Origin: Kutzneria buriramensis
GTDB taxonomy: Bacteria; Actinomycetota; Actinomycetes; Mycobacteriales; Pseudonocardiaceae
NCBI RefSeq assembly: GCF_043575855.1
Contig: NZ_CP144375.1
Coordinates: 1,984,001-2,048,000, forward strand
Reading direction: 5' to 3'
DNA length: 64,000 nt
Translations under genes and position numbers: made by a program
The notes under the pieces: model-generated
What the model was told of the DNA's origin: nothing
Database searches by the model: none
Seen by the model: only the letters and a program-made list of their open reading frames with translations
Shown: positions 7,528 to 16,573 of the stretch, piece by piece
Numbering within the stretch: the stretch's first letter is position 1
Layout of the letters: every line of letters begins with the position of its first letter

Positions 7528-9084
7528 ATGCAGCACAAGTGCGTCTCCGTCGTCGCCGGCGCCCCCGACCAGCGGGCCAGCAGCGTCGTCCGCTCCCACA
7601 ACCCCGCCGACCTCGACGACGTGGTGGCGGAGGTGTCCCTGGCCGGCCCGGAGACCTTCGTCGACGCGGCGCGGGCCGCCCGCGGGGCGCAGGCCGACTG
7701 GGCGGCTATCCCCGCCCCGGTCCGCGGCCAGGTCATCGCCCGGCTGGGCCGCCTGGTCGAGGCCAACAAGGAGGCCCTGGCCCGGCTGATCACCCGCGAG
7801 ATCGGCAAGCCGTACGCGGAGTCGCTGGGCGAGGTGCAGGAGATCGTCGACACCTGCGACTTCTTTCTCGGCGAGGGCCGCCGCCTCTACGGCCAGACGG
7901 TGCCGAGCGAGATGCCGGACAAGCAGCTGTTCACCTTCCGCGTGCCGGTCGGCGTGACGGCGATCATCACGGCCGCGAACTTCCCGGCGGCGGTGCCGTC
8001 CTGGTACCTCGTGCCGGCGCTGCTGTGCGGCAACACCGTGGTGTGGAAGCCGGCGGAGCTCTCCGCGGCGGTCGGCCAGGCGCTGGCCGAGCTGATCTGG
8101 CACGCCGGCGTGCCGCTGGGCGTCCTCAACCTCGTGCAGGCCGACGGCAAGGCGACCTTCGCCGGCCTGGAGCAGGCACTCTCCGCCGGCGTGGTGGACA
8201 AGGTCGGCTTCACCGGCTCGACCGAGGTCGGTCGGGCGATCAGCGAGCTGTGCGGGCGCTACCTGCAGGCCCCGTGCCTCGAGCTCGGCGGCAAGAACCC
8301 GCTGGTCGTGATGGCCGACGCCGACCTGGACCTGGCCGTCGAGGGCGCCCTGTTCAGCGGCTTCGGCTCCGCCGGCCAGCGCTGCACGTCGCTGGGCACG
8401 GTGTTCGTGCAGCGCGAGGTGCACGACGAGTTCCTGCGCCGCTTCACCGCGGCGGTGGAGAGCGCGGTCATCGGCGACCCGAGCCAGGGCGTCCTGTACG
8501 GCCCGCTGATCGACGTCCGCTACGCGGAGCGCTTCGAACGGTACCTGGAGCTGGTCCGGCCGCACCACCTCGTGCACGGCTCGACCGGCATCGGCCGGAT
8601 CACGGATGCCAATCCCCGCAAGGGTTTCGTCGGCCAGGCCGACCGAGGGGTCTATGTGCACCCGATGATCGTGGACGGCATCACCGCGCAGGACGAGCTG
8701 TACCGCACCGAGACCTTCGGCCCGCTGGTCGGCGTCGGCACCTTCGACACCTTCGACGAGGCGGTCGAACTCGCGAACGGCCACGGGTACGGCCTGTCGG
8801 CGGCGATCTACACCACCAATGCCAGCAACGCATTCCGGTTCCGCGAGCGCTGCCGGGCCGGCATGGTGAGCGTGAACAACTCGACCTCGGGCGCGGAGGC
8901 TCATCTGCCGTTCGGCGGAAACGGCTTGTCCGGCAACGGAAGCCGGCAGTCCGGCGTGTGGGTGCTGGACCAGTTCACCCGCTGGCAGTCGATGAACTGG
9001 GACTACGCCGGCAAGCTCCAGAAGGCGCAGATGGACATGGTCGAGCTGCCGGCCGCCGAGCTCGACTTCCGGCTGGAGGATTGA
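7528..9084 (+). CDS. NAD-dependent aldehyde dehydrogenase (ALDH7-like, possible aminoadipate-semialdehyde dehydrogenase)
   Basis: A 518-residue aldehyde dehydrogenase. It shows the cofactor loop TAANFPAA, the FTGSTEVGR motif, the general-base Glu in LELGGKNP and the catalytic Cys in AGQRCTS; AGQRCT is characteristic of the ALDH7/semialdehyde group. A likely reaction is 2-aminoadipate-6-semialdehyde to 2-aminoadipate in lysine catabolism, inferred mainly from the following glutaryl-CoA dehydrogenase. I start at ATG 7528 because AAGG lies about 8 nt upstream and homologues do not carry the upstream extension. Its TGA shares its A with the next ATG. Confidence 0.8.
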   Translation: MQHKCVSVVAGAPDQRASSVVRSHNPADLDDVVAEVSLAGPETFVDAARAARGAQADWAAIPAPVRGQVIARLGRLVEANKEALARLITREIGKPYAESLGEVQEIVDTCDFFLGEGRRLYGQTVPSEMPDKQLFTFRVPVGVTAIITAANFPAAVPSWYLVPALLCGNTVVWKPAELSAAVGQALAELIWHAGVPLGVLNLVQADGKATFAGLEQALSAGVVDKVGFTGSTEVGRAISELCGRYLQAPCLELGGKNPLVVMADADLDLAVEGALFSGFGSAGQRCTSLGTVFVQREVHDEFLRRFTAAVESAVIGDPSQGVLYGPLIDVRYAERFERYLELVRPHHLVHGSTGIGRITDANPRKGFVGQADRGVYVHPMIVDGITAQDELYRTETFGPLVGVGTFDTFDEAVELANGHGYGLSAAIYTTNASNAFRFRERCRAGMVSVNNSTSGAEAHLPFGGNGLSGNGSRQSGVWVLDQFTRWQSMNWDYAGKLQKAQMDMVELPAAELDFRLED

Positions 9085-10241
9085 TGGACCCGATCGATCT
9101 CCTCGGCGTCGCCGACGGCTTCTCCGACGAGGAGCGGCTGATCCGGGACACGGTAAGGGACTTCGTCGACGCGAAGGTGCGGCCCAACGTCGGCCGCTGG
9201 TTCGCCGACGGCACGTTCCCCCGCGAGCTGGCGCCGGAACTGGGCGAGTTGGGCCTGTTCGGCATGCACCTGCAGGGCTACGGCTGCGCCGGCGCCAGCG
9301 CGACGGCGTACGGCATCGCGTGCATGGAGCTGGAGGCCGTGGACAGCGGGCTGCGCAGCTTCGTCTCCGTGCAGGGATCCCTTGCCATGACGGCGATCCA
9401 CAAGTTCGGCTCGGAGGACCAGAAGCAGCAGTGGCTGCCGAAGATGGCCACCGGCGAGGTGATCGGCTGCTTCGGCCTGACCGAGCCGGACTTCGGCAGC
9501 AACCCGGCCGGCATGCGCACCACCGCCCGTGAGGTCAACGGTGAATGGATCCTCAACGGCAGCAAGCTGTGGATCACCAACGGCGGCATCGCGGACGTCG
9601 CCGTCGTCTGGGCGCGCACCGAGGACCGCATCCGCGGCTTCCTGGTTCCCCGTGGCACCAAGGGTTTCACCACCCGGGACATCAAGGACAAGTTGTCGCT
9701 ACGGGCATCCGTGACGTCGGAGCTGATCCTGGAGGACTGCGTCCTGCCGGCCGACGCGGTGCTGCCGGAGAGCCGCGGTGTCGGCGCTCCCCTGTCGTGC
9801 CTGAACGAGGCGAGGTTCGGCATCCTGTGGGGCGCGGTCGGCGCGGCCCGCGACTGCTACGCGACGGCCCTGGACTACGCCAAGACGCGCGTGCAGTTCG
9901 ACCGGCCGATCGCCGGCTTCCAGCTCACCCAGGAGAAGCTGGTGGGCATGGTGCTGGAGCTGGAGAAGGCGTTCCTCGCCGCGGTGCACATCGGACGGCT
10001 CAAGGACGCCGGCAAGTGCCGGGCCGAGCACGTCAGCTTCGGCAAGCTGAACAACGTGCGGGCCGCGCTGGACATCGCCCGCACGGCGCGGACGATCCTG
10101 GCCGCCAGCGGCATCACCACCGAGTACTCGGTGCTGCGGCACGCGAACAACCTGGAGTCGGTGCTGACCTACGAGGGCACCAGCGAGATCCACACACTGG
10201 TGCTCGGCCAGGCCATCACCGGGATCGGTGCGTACCGTTGA
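9084..10241 (+). CDS. gcdH: Glutaryl-CoA dehydrogenase
   Basis: A 385-residue acyl-CoA dehydrogenase that oxidatively decarboxylates glutaryl-CoA to crotonyl-CoA with FAD. Family-diagnostic features are Arg91 in DSGLRSFVSVQ (the glutaryl carboxylate-binding Arg), CFGLTEPDFGSNP at the flavin site, and the catalytic Glu364 in TYEGTSEIHTL. The overall order matches mitochondrial GCDH throughout. Translation is coupled to the aldehyde dehydrogenase upstream (TGATG) and to the E1 gene downstream (TTGA overlap), making one operon. Confidence 0.92.
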   Translation: MDPIDLLGVADGFSDEERLIRDTVRDFVDAKVRPNVGRWFADGTFPRELAPELGELGLFGMHLQGYGCAGASATAYGIACMELEAVDSGLRSFVSVQGSLAMTAIHKFGSEDQKQQWLPKMATGEVIGCFGLTEPDFGSNPAGMRTTAREVNGEWILNGSKLWITNGGIADVAVVWARTEDRIRGFLVPRGTKGFTTRDIKDKLSLRASVTSELILEDCVLPADAVLPESRGVGAPLSCLNEARFGILWGAVGAARDCYATALDYAKTRVQFDRPIAGFQLTQEKLVGMVLELEKAFLAAVHIGRLKDAGKCRAEHVSFGKLNNVRAALDIARTARTILAASGITTEYSVLRHANNLESVLTYEGTSEIHTLVLGQAITGIGAYR

Positions 10242-12376
10242 CGGAGCAGGTCGACGAGCACTTCGTCGCGTCGGTACGGGCGCTGGCGCCCGGCCGGCGG
10301 CCGCTGGCGCCGGTCGGGCCGCAGCTGCTGGAGCTGTTCGACGCGCAGCTCGGCAGCCGGCACCTGGACCTCGCCGCGCGCGAGTTCCGGGCACGCGGCC
10401 TGGGCTACTACACCATCGGCTCGTCCGGTCACGAGGGCAACGCGGCCGTGGCGGCGGCGTTGCGGCCCACCGATCCGGCGCTGCTGCACTACCGCTCCGG
10501 CGCGTTCTACCTGGAACGGATGCGGCAGCTCGGCCGCAACGGGCTGTTGGATGTGCTGCTGGGCATGATGGCCGCCACCGATGAGCCGATCGCCGGCGGC
10601 CGGCACAAGGTGTTCGGCCATCACGACGCGGCGATCATCCCCCAGACGTCCACGATCGCCTCGCATCTGCCCCGCGCGCTGGGCGTCGCGTTCGCCATCG
10701 ACCGCGCCCGCAAGCTCGGCGTGCCGTCGAAATGGGCGCCGGACGCGATCACCGTGTGCAGCTTCGGCGATGCCTCCGCCAACCATTCGACGGCGGCCGG
10801 TTCGATCAACGCTGCCGTCTACACGGCCTATCAAGGGCTGCCCGTGCCGTTGCTGTTCGTCTGCGAGGACAACGGTCTCGGCATCAGCGTGCCGACGCCG
10901 CAGGGCTGGATCGCCACCGCGTACGGCTCGCGGCCGGGGCTGCGCTACTTCCACGCCAGCGGTTTCGACCTCGTGCAGACGCGCGAGGTCGCCACGGAGG
11001 CGGCGGAATACGTGCGGCGGCACCGGAAGCCGGCGTTCCTGCACCTGTCCACCGTGCGGCTCATGGGACACGCCGGTTCGGACGCCGAGGTGGCGTACCG
11101 GAGCAGTGCCGACATCATCGATGGCCTGGCGCGGGATCCGGTGCTGGGCACCGCGGAAACCCTGGTGGCCGCCGGGATCCTGACGCCCGCCGACGTGCTC
11201 GAGCGGTACGAGGCGAAGCGCCAGGAGGTCCGAGAGCTGGCCGAGGACGCGTCCGGACGGCCGCAGTTGGACAGTGCGAAGGCGGTCATGGCGCCGCTGG
11301 CTCCACGCCGGCCCGCCCTCGTCGCGTCCCGCATCGAACCGCTCACCTGGGACGAACCGGCGACGTTCGCGCAAGCCGTCAACCGGACCCTCGCGCAGCT
11401 GCTGGGCCGGCACCCGGGGCTGTGCGTGTTCGGCGAGGACGTCGCGCGCAAGGGCGGCGTCTACGGCGTCACCCGGGGCCTGCAGAAGCTGGCCGGGGCC
11501 GGTCGGGTGTTCGACACCCTGCTCGACGAGCAGTCCGTGCTGGGGCTGGGCCTCGGGCTCGGCGTCTCCGGCCTGCTGCCCGTCGCCGAGATCCAGTACC
11601 TGGCGTACCTGCACAATGCCGTCGACCAGCTCCGCGGCGAGGGCGCGTCGCTGCCGTTCTTCTCGCAGGGGCAGTACCGGAACCCGATGGTCGTGCGGAT
11701 CGCCGGCTACGCGTACCAGAAGGGATTCGGCGGCCATTTCCACAACGACAACGCCGTCGCGGCGCTGCGGGACATCCCCGGGCTGGTGATCGCCTCTCCG
11801 TCCCGGCCGGACGACGCCGCCGCCATGCTGCGCACCTGCGTCACCGCCGCCGACGTCGACGGCACGCTGTCGGTGTTCCTGGAACCCATTGCGCTGTACC
11901 ACACCCGCGACCTGCATTCCGAGGGCGACGGCGGCTGGCTCGCGCCCGCGCCGACCGAGCACGTGCCGATCGGCCGCGGGCGCACCCACGGCGACGGCAC
12001 GGACCTCACCCTGGTCAGCTTCGGCAACGGCGTCCGGATGAGCCTGCGCGTAGCCCGTCGGCTGGCCGCCGACGGAATCTCCTGCCGCGTGCTCGACTTG
12101 CGCTGGCTCGCCCCGCTGCCGGTCGAGGATCTGCTCCGCGAGGCCGCCGCGACCGGCCGCGTGCTCGTCGTCGACGAGACCCGCCGCACCGGCGGCGTCG
12201 CCGAGGGCGTCATCACCGCGCTGGGCGACGAAGGTTTCACCGGGATCGTCCAACGGGTGGCGAGCGAGGACAGCTTCATCCCGCTCGGTGATGCGGCGCG
12301 CACCGTCCTGTTGTCCGAGGACGACATCCATGACGCCGCAACTTCCCTTGCCGCACAACCATTGCACACGTTCTAG
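10238..12376 (+). CDS. Fused alpha/beta E1 subunit of a 2-oxoacid dehydrogenase
   Basis: A 712-residue thiamine-diphosphate E1 carrying both halves in one chain. The alpha part (1-330) has the ThDP/Mg motif GDASANHS at 177-184 through Asn212. The beta part (350-712) contains FGEDVARKGGVYGVT and LDLRWLAPLP, as in branched-chain or pyruvate E1 beta subunits. The TTG start overlaps the glutaryl-CoA dehydrogenase stop by 4 bp. Context suggests it may feed glutaryl-CoA from 2-oxoadipate, but the sequence type is branched-chain-like; no E2 or E3 gene is in the window, so they must be supplied from elsewhere. Confidence 0.8.
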   Translation: MTEQVDEHFVASVRALAPGRRPLAPVGPQLLELFDAQLGSRHLDLAAREFRARGLGYYTIGSSGHEGNAAVAAALRPTDPALLHYRSGAFYLERMRQLGRNGLLDVLLGMMAATDEPIAGGRHKVFGHHDAAIIPQTSTIASHLPRALGVAFAIDRARKLGVPSKWAPDAITVCSFGDASANHSTAAGSINAAVYTAYQGLPVPLLFVCEDNGLGISVPTPQGWIATAYGSRPGLRYFHASGFDLVQTREVATEAAEYVRRHRKPAFLHLSTVRLMGHAGSDAEVAYRSSADIIDGLARDPVLGTAETLVAAGILTPADVLERYEAKRQEVRELAEDASGRPQLDSAKAVMAPLAPRRPALVASRIEPLTWDEPATFAQAVNRTLAQLLGRHPGLCVFGEDVARKGGVYGVTRGLQKLAGAGRVFDTLLDEQSVLGLGLGLGVSGLLPVAEIQYLAYLHNAVDQLRGEGASLPFFSQGQYRNPMVVRIAGYAYQKGFGGHFHNDNAVAALRDIPGLVIASPSRPDDAAAMLRTCVTAADVDGTLSVFLEPIALYHTRDLHSEGDGGWLAPAPTEHVPIGRGRTHGDGTDLTLVSFGNGVRMSLRVARRLAADGISCRVLDLRWLAPLPVEDLLREAAATGRVLVVDETRRTGGVAEGVITALGDEGFTGIVQRVASEDSFIPLGDAARTVLLSEDDIHDAATSLAAQPLHTF

Positions 12377-12492
12377 TTGCGAGTGGTTCATCCGGACGGA
12401 CCGGAGTGTGAGGGGTGACACCCGGACCGGATTGCCCCACTTGGGGGTGATGGTCGCCAACAGGCCCGTCGAGGCCTTACCATGACTCGCCG

Positions 12493-12509
12493 CGATGCGC
12501 AGCGCATCG
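12493..12509. promoter_or_regulatory. Inverted repeat upstream of the polyamine operon
   Basis: CGATGCGC-A-GCGCATCG, two perfect 8-bp arms, lies 66 nt before the ornithine decarboxylase start. The surrounding 12377-12574 gap also holds smaller CCCC/GGGG hairpins after the E1 gene and a 26-codon open frame (ATG 12482 to TAG 12562) that spans the inverted repeat. The repeat may be an operator. I cannot support the short frame as a gene, although leader peptides do occur before polyamine genes. Confidence 0.35.
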
Positions 12510-12574
12510 TGACCACCCAAGCGGCGAACGGGTCGACGCACACACTGACCCGAGAATGGTAGGTACGTAGCGGA

Positions 12575-13807
12575 ATGGGACAGAGCCTCGCCGTCATGGC
12601 GCCGCAGCCGACAGAAACGGTCGACACGGCGACACCTCCGCCGACAGCGGTGGAGCTGACCGGGGCGATAGCCCGTATCCGCGAGTACCTCGAGCGGGAG
12701 AAGCCCGCCACCCCGTGTCTGGTCATCGACCTGGCGACGATCCGCGAGCGCTACCAGCAGCTCGCGGCGGCCTTCGACGGCGCGGGGCTGTACTACGCCG
12801 TCAAGGCCAATCCGGCGCGGGAAGTGGTGCGCCTCCTGGTGGAGCTGGGCGCGCGCTTCGACGTCGCCAGCCCGCCGGAGATCGACCTGTGCCTGGCCGA
12901 GGGCGCCCGTCCGGAGCACATCTCGTACGGCAACACGATCAAGAAGCGAGCCGACATCGGCTACGCCTACGCACGCGGTGTGCGGCTGTTCACCACGGAC
13001 AGCGACACGGACCTGGAGACCATCGCCGAGATGGCCCCGGGCGCGTCGGTGTTCTGCCGGATCGTGCTGGCCGACACCGGTTCGCTGACGCCGTTCGGCC
13101 ACAAGTTCGGCTGCGCCCCGGACCTGGCCACCCGACTCCTCGCGCGGGCCCCGGAACTGGGCCTGACGCCGGCGGGTGTGTCTTTCCACGTCGGCTCGCA
13201 GCAGCTGGATCCGCGCGCCTGGGACGCGGCGATCGAGCAGGCCGGGGAGATCACCGCGAAGCTCGCGGCCGAGGGCGTCGAGCTGGGCATGCTCAACATC
13301 GGCGGCGGCCTGCCCGGCAACTACACACGCCCCGCGCCGCCGCTGGCCGACTTCGCCACGGCGATCACCGCTTCCGTGGAAAGGCATTTCGCCGCGCCGC
13401 CGCGGCTGGTGCTGGAGCCGGGCCGGTTCCTGGTCTCCGACGCCGGCCTGCTGCGCTCCGAGGTGGTGCTGGTCTCCCGCAAGTCCACTGTGGACGACAA
13501 GCGCTGGGTGTACCTGGACGTGGGCCGGTACAACGGCTTGGCGGAGACTGAGAACGAGTACATCACCTATCTGCTGGCCACGCCACGCCAGGAGAATTCG
13601 GGCAGCGAAGGTGAGACCGGACCGGTCTATCTCGCCGGTCCGACCTGCGACGGCGACGATGTGCTGTACCAGCACAACGTCTACCGCCTGCCGATGAGTC
13701 TGCGACCCGGCGACGCGCTGGACTTCCTCAATACCGGCGCCTACACGGCGAGCTACTCCTCCATAGCGTTCAACGGTTTCGCGCCGCTGCCCACGCACTG
13801 CATCTGA
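12575..13807 (+). CDS. Ornithine/lysine decarboxylase (PLP type III fold)
   Basis: A 410-residue alanine-racemase-fold decarboxylase. Lys77 in YYAVKANP binds PLP, GGG appears in NIGGGLPG near 243, EPGRFLV follows at 281, and the C-terminal active-site Cys358 lies in GPTCDGDD, the ornithine decarboxylase signature. The first 35 residues look unstructured. It should make putrescine (or cadaverine) for the AdoMet decarboxylase and aminopropyltransferase directly downstream. An alternative start at ATG 12596 would drop seven residues. Arginine or diaminopimelate specificity is less likely because of the GPTCDG motif. Confidence 0.85.
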   Translation: MGQSLAVMAPQPTETVDTATPPPTAVELTGAIARIREYLEREKPATPCLVIDLATIRERYQQLAAAFDGAGLYYAVKANPAREVVRLLVELGARFDVASPPEIDLCLAEGARPEHISYGNTIKKRADIGYAYARGVRLFTTDSDTDLETIAEMAPGASVFCRIVLADTGSLTPFGHKFGCAPDLATRLLARAPELGLTPAGVSFHVGSQQLDPRAWDAAIEQAGEITAKLAAEGVELGMLNIGGGLPGNYTRPAPPLADFATAITASVERHFAAPPRLVLEPGRFLVSDAGLLRSEVVLVSRKSTVDDKRWVYLDVGRYNGLAETENEYITYLLATPRQENSGSEGETGPVYLAGPTCDGDDVLYQHNVYRLPMSLRPGDALDFLNTGAYTASYSSIAFNGFAPLPTHCI

Positions 13808-13831
13808 GCAGCGACGACCCCTTTTTGCGTG

Positions 13832-13851
13832 CAGACCTCGCCGGAGGTCTG
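13832..13851 (+). terminator. Intra-operon hairpin between decarboxylase and AdoMetDC genes
   Basis: An 8-bp stem CAGACCTC/GAGGTCTG with a GCCG tetraloop lies 24 nt after the ornithine decarboxylase stop and 29 nt before the AdoMetDC ATG. There is no U-tract after it. It could be a partial terminator or an mRNA processing/stability site that sets unequal expression within the operon. Confidence 0.4.
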
Positions 13852-13880
13852 TTCTCACCTGGAACAGTAGGGAGTGATAG

Positions 13881-14264
13881 ATGACCGGAGTACTGGGCTC
13901 GGTGCAGACCGTCGGGTCGTTCACCGGACAGCACGTCCTCGCCGAGATGGAAGGCATCGACGCCGACCTCCTCAACGACGAGGCCCTGTTGCGCGACATC
14001 CTGACCAGCGTGCTCGACCAGGCCGGGGCGACCGTGTTGGACGTGACCTCCAAGCGGTTCGAGCCGCAGGGAGTGACCGTGCTGGCGCTGCTGTCGGAGT
14101 CGCACGCCTCGCTGCACACCTACCCAGAGATCGGGTCGGTCTTCGTCGACGTCTTCACCTGCGGCCACCGGGCCAAACCCGAGGTCGCGGTGCAGCTGCT
14201 CGCCGAGGCGCTGCGCACCCCCGTCGTGCACGCGAAGACCATCCGCCGCGGCAAGGACGACTGA
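13881..14264 (+). CDS. speH: S-adenosylmethionine decarboxylase proenzyme
   Basis: A 127-residue pyruvoyl-dependent enzyme giving decarboxylated AdoMet. The self-cleavage site is Glu73-Ser74 in LLSESHASLHTYPE, with His79 and Cys94. The Ser-His and Ser-Cys spacings (5 and 20) equal those of the Thermotoga enzyme (Ser63, His68, Cys83). GGGAG lies just before the ATG. It sits between the decarboxylase and aminopropyltransferase genes, so the three make a complete putrescine-to-spermidine route. Confidence 0.92.
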   Translation: MTGVLGSVQTVGSFTGQHVLAEMEGIDADLLNDEALLRDILTSVLDQAGATVLDVTSKRFEPQGVTVLALLSESHASLHTYPEIGSVFVDVFTCGHRAKPEVAVQLLAEALRTPVVHAKTIRRGKDD

Positions 14265-14308
14265 CTTCCCTTGCCAGACAAGCAGATTGTGAGAAGCAAG
14301 TGACCACG

Positions 14309-15172
14309 ATGGAACGAACCAGCCAGATCCACGAGCCGGTGGGCCACGGCCTGACCCGGGTCTGGGACCTGCACGAGGTGCTTTTTGAGGGCGACACCGC
14401 CTTCCAGCACGTCGTCATCGCCCGCACCGAGCAGGGCGTGTCGCTGTTCTGCGACAACGACCGGCAGAGCACCGAGTTCAGCCAGCTGACCTATCACGAG
14501 GCGCTGATGGTGCCGGCGCTGCTGCTGGCCGACAAGGTGGAGTCGGTGCTGGTGGTCGGCTCCAGCGAGGGCGTCGTGTGCCAGATGGCCGTGGCCGCGG
14601 GCGCGACCCGCGTCGACCACGTGGACATCGACACCCAGGCCGTGAAGCTCTGCGCCGAGCACCTGCCGTACGGCTACACCACCGAGGAGCTCGCCCGCGC
14701 CGAGCGCGGCGACGGCCCGGTGCGCGTGCACTACGCCGACGGCTGGCAGTACCTGGTGGACGCGGCCAACGGCGACCAGCGGTACGACATCGTGCTGGTC
14801 GACCTGCCCGACGAGCGGGAGGAGGAGGCGCAGCACAACCGCCTGTACGGCGTGGAGTTCCTGACCATGTGCAAGGCCGTCCTCGCCCCGGGCGGCGTGG
14901 TCGTCACGCAGGCCGGCTGCCAGACCATGTGGCGCAACCAGACTTTGCTCACGTCGTGGCGGCGGTTCACCGAGGTGTTCGGCACCACCGCGTACTACGG
15001 CTCGGACGAGCACGAGTGGGCCTACCTGTTCGGCCGGGCGGACGAGGTCGCGGACCCGACCGCCCTGATGCAGTCCCGGCTGCCGGCCAGCGGCTACCGC
15101 CCGGTCTCCATCGACGCCGAGGCCCTCGCCGGCAACTCGGTGCCCCCCTACCGGGTCCGCCACCAGTCCTGA
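14309..15172 (+). CDS. speE: Spermidine synthase-like aminopropyltransferase
   Basis: A 287-residue Rossmann-fold protein of the spermidine synthase family. The AdoMet-binding part reads VLVVGSSEGVVCQMA, then an acidic VDIDTQ strand end. The motif equivalent to the canonical DSxDP is VDLPDE followed by LYGVEF, so the active site is divergent and the amine acceptor may not be putrescine. The operon position after AdoMetDC supports aminopropyl transfer. The start is uncertain: ATG 14309 is used, but GTG 14300 is also possible, with GAGAAG at 14291-14296 badly spaced for both. Confidence 0.8.
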   Translation: MERTSQIHEPVGHGLTRVWDLHEVLFEGDTAFQHVVIARTEQGVSLFCDNDRQSTEFSQLTYHEALMVPALLLADKVESVLVVGSSEGVVCQMAVAAGATRVDHVDIDTQAVKLCAEHLPYGYTTEELARAERGDGPVRVHYADGWQYLVDAANGDQRYDIVLVDLPDEREEEAQHNRLYGVEFLTMCKAVLAPGGVVVTQAGCQTMWRNQTLLTSWRRFTEVFGTTAYYGSDEHEWAYLFGRADEVADPTALMQSRLPASGYRPVSIDAEALAGNSVPPYRVRHQS

Positions 15173-15180
15173 CGACAACC

Positions 15181-15279
15181 CCCGCGAGTCGCGCTCTGGG
15201 AACCACCGAATGCAGGTTTCAGGCACATGTGCCTGAAACCTGCATTCGGTGTGCCTGAGCGCGCGACTCGCGGGGGGTT
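15181..15279. terminator. Copy B of the convergent-gene element: long palindrome, bidirectional terminator
   Basis: A perfect 48-bp palindrome occupies 15204-15251 (half CACCGAATGCAGG then TTTCAGGCACA). It is flanked by near-perfect outer arms (CCCGCGAGTCGCGCTC at 15181-15196 and GAGCGCGCGACTCGCGGG at 15257-15274). The whole can fold into one stem of about 45 bp on either strand. It fills the gap between the converging aminopropyltransferase and MFS genes. Its right half is the same core as copies at 6196 and 58595. Confidence 0.85.
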
Positions 15280-16548
15280 TCAGGCGGCCAGTGCGGGTTC
15301 AGGGGCCGTCACCCGGCGGCGGGTGGCGAGCATGAGCAGTGACAGCACGGCGGCGCCGCAGCTGAGGATGCCGGCGATGTACCAGGCGAGGTCGTAGTTG
15401 CCGAGCTGGTCCCGCACGATGCCGGCGGCCACGGCGGCGAAGGCGGCGCCGACCTGGTGCGAGGCGAACACCCAGCCGAACACGATGGGCCCGGTGCTGA
15501 CCCCGTAGTACTTCCGGCACAGCGCCACGGTCGGCGGCACGGTGGCGACCCAGTCCAGGCCGTAGAACACGATGAACACCAGCATGCTGGGGTGGGTGGT
15601 GCCGGCGAACAGGCTGGGCAGCGCGAACAGGGACAGCCCGCGCAGGCCGTAGTACGCGCCGAGCAGCACCCGCGAGTCGAGGCGGTCGGTCAGCCAGCCG
15701 GAGAAGATGGTGCCGACGATGTCGAACACGCCGACCAGGGCCAGCAGCGACGCGGCGGCGGTCTCCCCCATGCCGTGATCCATCGCGGCCGGGATGAAGT
15801 GGGTGCCGACGAGCCCGTTGGTGGTGGCCCCGCAGATGGCGAAACCGGCGGCGAGCAGCCAGAAGTTACGGGTGCGCGCGGCGGCGAACAGCACCTCGAC
15901 GGCCCGTCGACCGGCGCTGACGGTGATCACCGGCCGTACCGACGGCTTGGTGGCGCCGAGAGCCAGCAGCCCGACGTCCTCGGGACGGTCCCGCAGCAGC
16001 CATGCCACCAGCGGCACCACGACCAGCGCGGCCCCGGCGACGGTCAGCGCCGCCGCCCGCCAGCCGACGTTGCCGGCGATGGACGCCAGCACCGGCAGGA
16101 ACACCAGCTGGCCGGCCGCGCTGCCGGCGGTGAGCACGCCGGTGACGACGCCCCGGTGCTTGACGAACCACGCGCTGGTCACGGTGGCCACGAACGCCAG
16201 TGCCATGGAGCCGGTGCCCAGACCGACGAGCACTCCCCAACACAGGATGAGCTCCCAGCTGGACGTCATGAACACGGTCAGCCCGCTGCCGGCGGCCACC
16301 ACCAGCAGCGCGACGGACACCACCCGCCGGATGCCGAAGCGTTCCATCAGCGCGGCCGCGAACGGTGAAGTGAGCCCGAACAGGGCGAGGTTGACGGAGA
16401 CGGCGGCCGAGATGGTGCCCATCGACCAGCCGAACTCGTCGTGCAGGGGATTCATCAGCACGCCCGGCGTCGCGCGGAATCCGGCCGCGCCGACCAGCGC
16501 GACGAAGGTGACGGCGGCGACCAGCCAGGCCCGATGCAGCTTGAACAC
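15280..16548 (-). CDS. MFS transporter
   Basis: A 422-residue major facilitator with about 12 hydrophobic segments and a charged middle loop (near residues 195-225). The usual loop 2-3 region reads AALMERFGIRRV and the second-half equivalent is GWLTDRLDSRVL. The overall look (FGWSMGTISAAVSVN near the start) resembles the oxalate/monocarboxylate group, but the substrate is unknown. The start is uncertain: GTG 16548 is chosen, TTG 16557 possible. It diverges from a GlxA-type regulator with a shared inverted repeat between them, so regulation by that protein is likely. Confidence 0.85.
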   Translation of the reverse strand: MFKLHRAWLVAAVTFVALVGAAGFRATPGVLMNPLHDEFGWSMGTISAAVSVNLALFGLTSPFAAALMERFGIRRVVSVALLVVAAGSGLTVFMTSSWELILCWGVLVGLGTGSMALAFVATVTSAWFVKHRGVVTGVLTAGSAAGQLVFLPVLASIAGNVGWRAAALTVAGAALVVVPLVAWLLRDRPEDVGLLALGATKPSVRPVITVSAGRRAVEVLFAAARTRNFWLLAAGFAICGATTNGLVGTHFIPAAMDHGMGETAAASLLALVGVFDIVGTIFSGWLTDRLDSRVLLGAYYGLRGLSLFALPSLFAGTTHPSMLVFIVFYGLDWVATVPPTVALCRKYYGVSTGPIVFGWVFASHQVGAAFAAVAAGIVRDQLGNYDLAWYIAGILSCGAAVLSLLMLATRRRVTAPEPALAA

Positions 16549-16573
16549 GAGGAGCAATGCTGGTCGACGGCGA

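Noticed and set aside
12482..12562. 26-codon frame before the ornithine decarboxylase as a leader peptide
   Set aside because: No ribosome-binding site and no run of regulatory codons; it overlaps an inverted repeat that alone explains the conservation I might expect.
15204..15251. 48-bp palindrome as a replication origin or phage attachment site
   Set aside because: No DnaA boxes, integrase or tRNA gene nearby; its position between converging genes and its relatives at 6.2 and 58.6 kb fit a terminator family.
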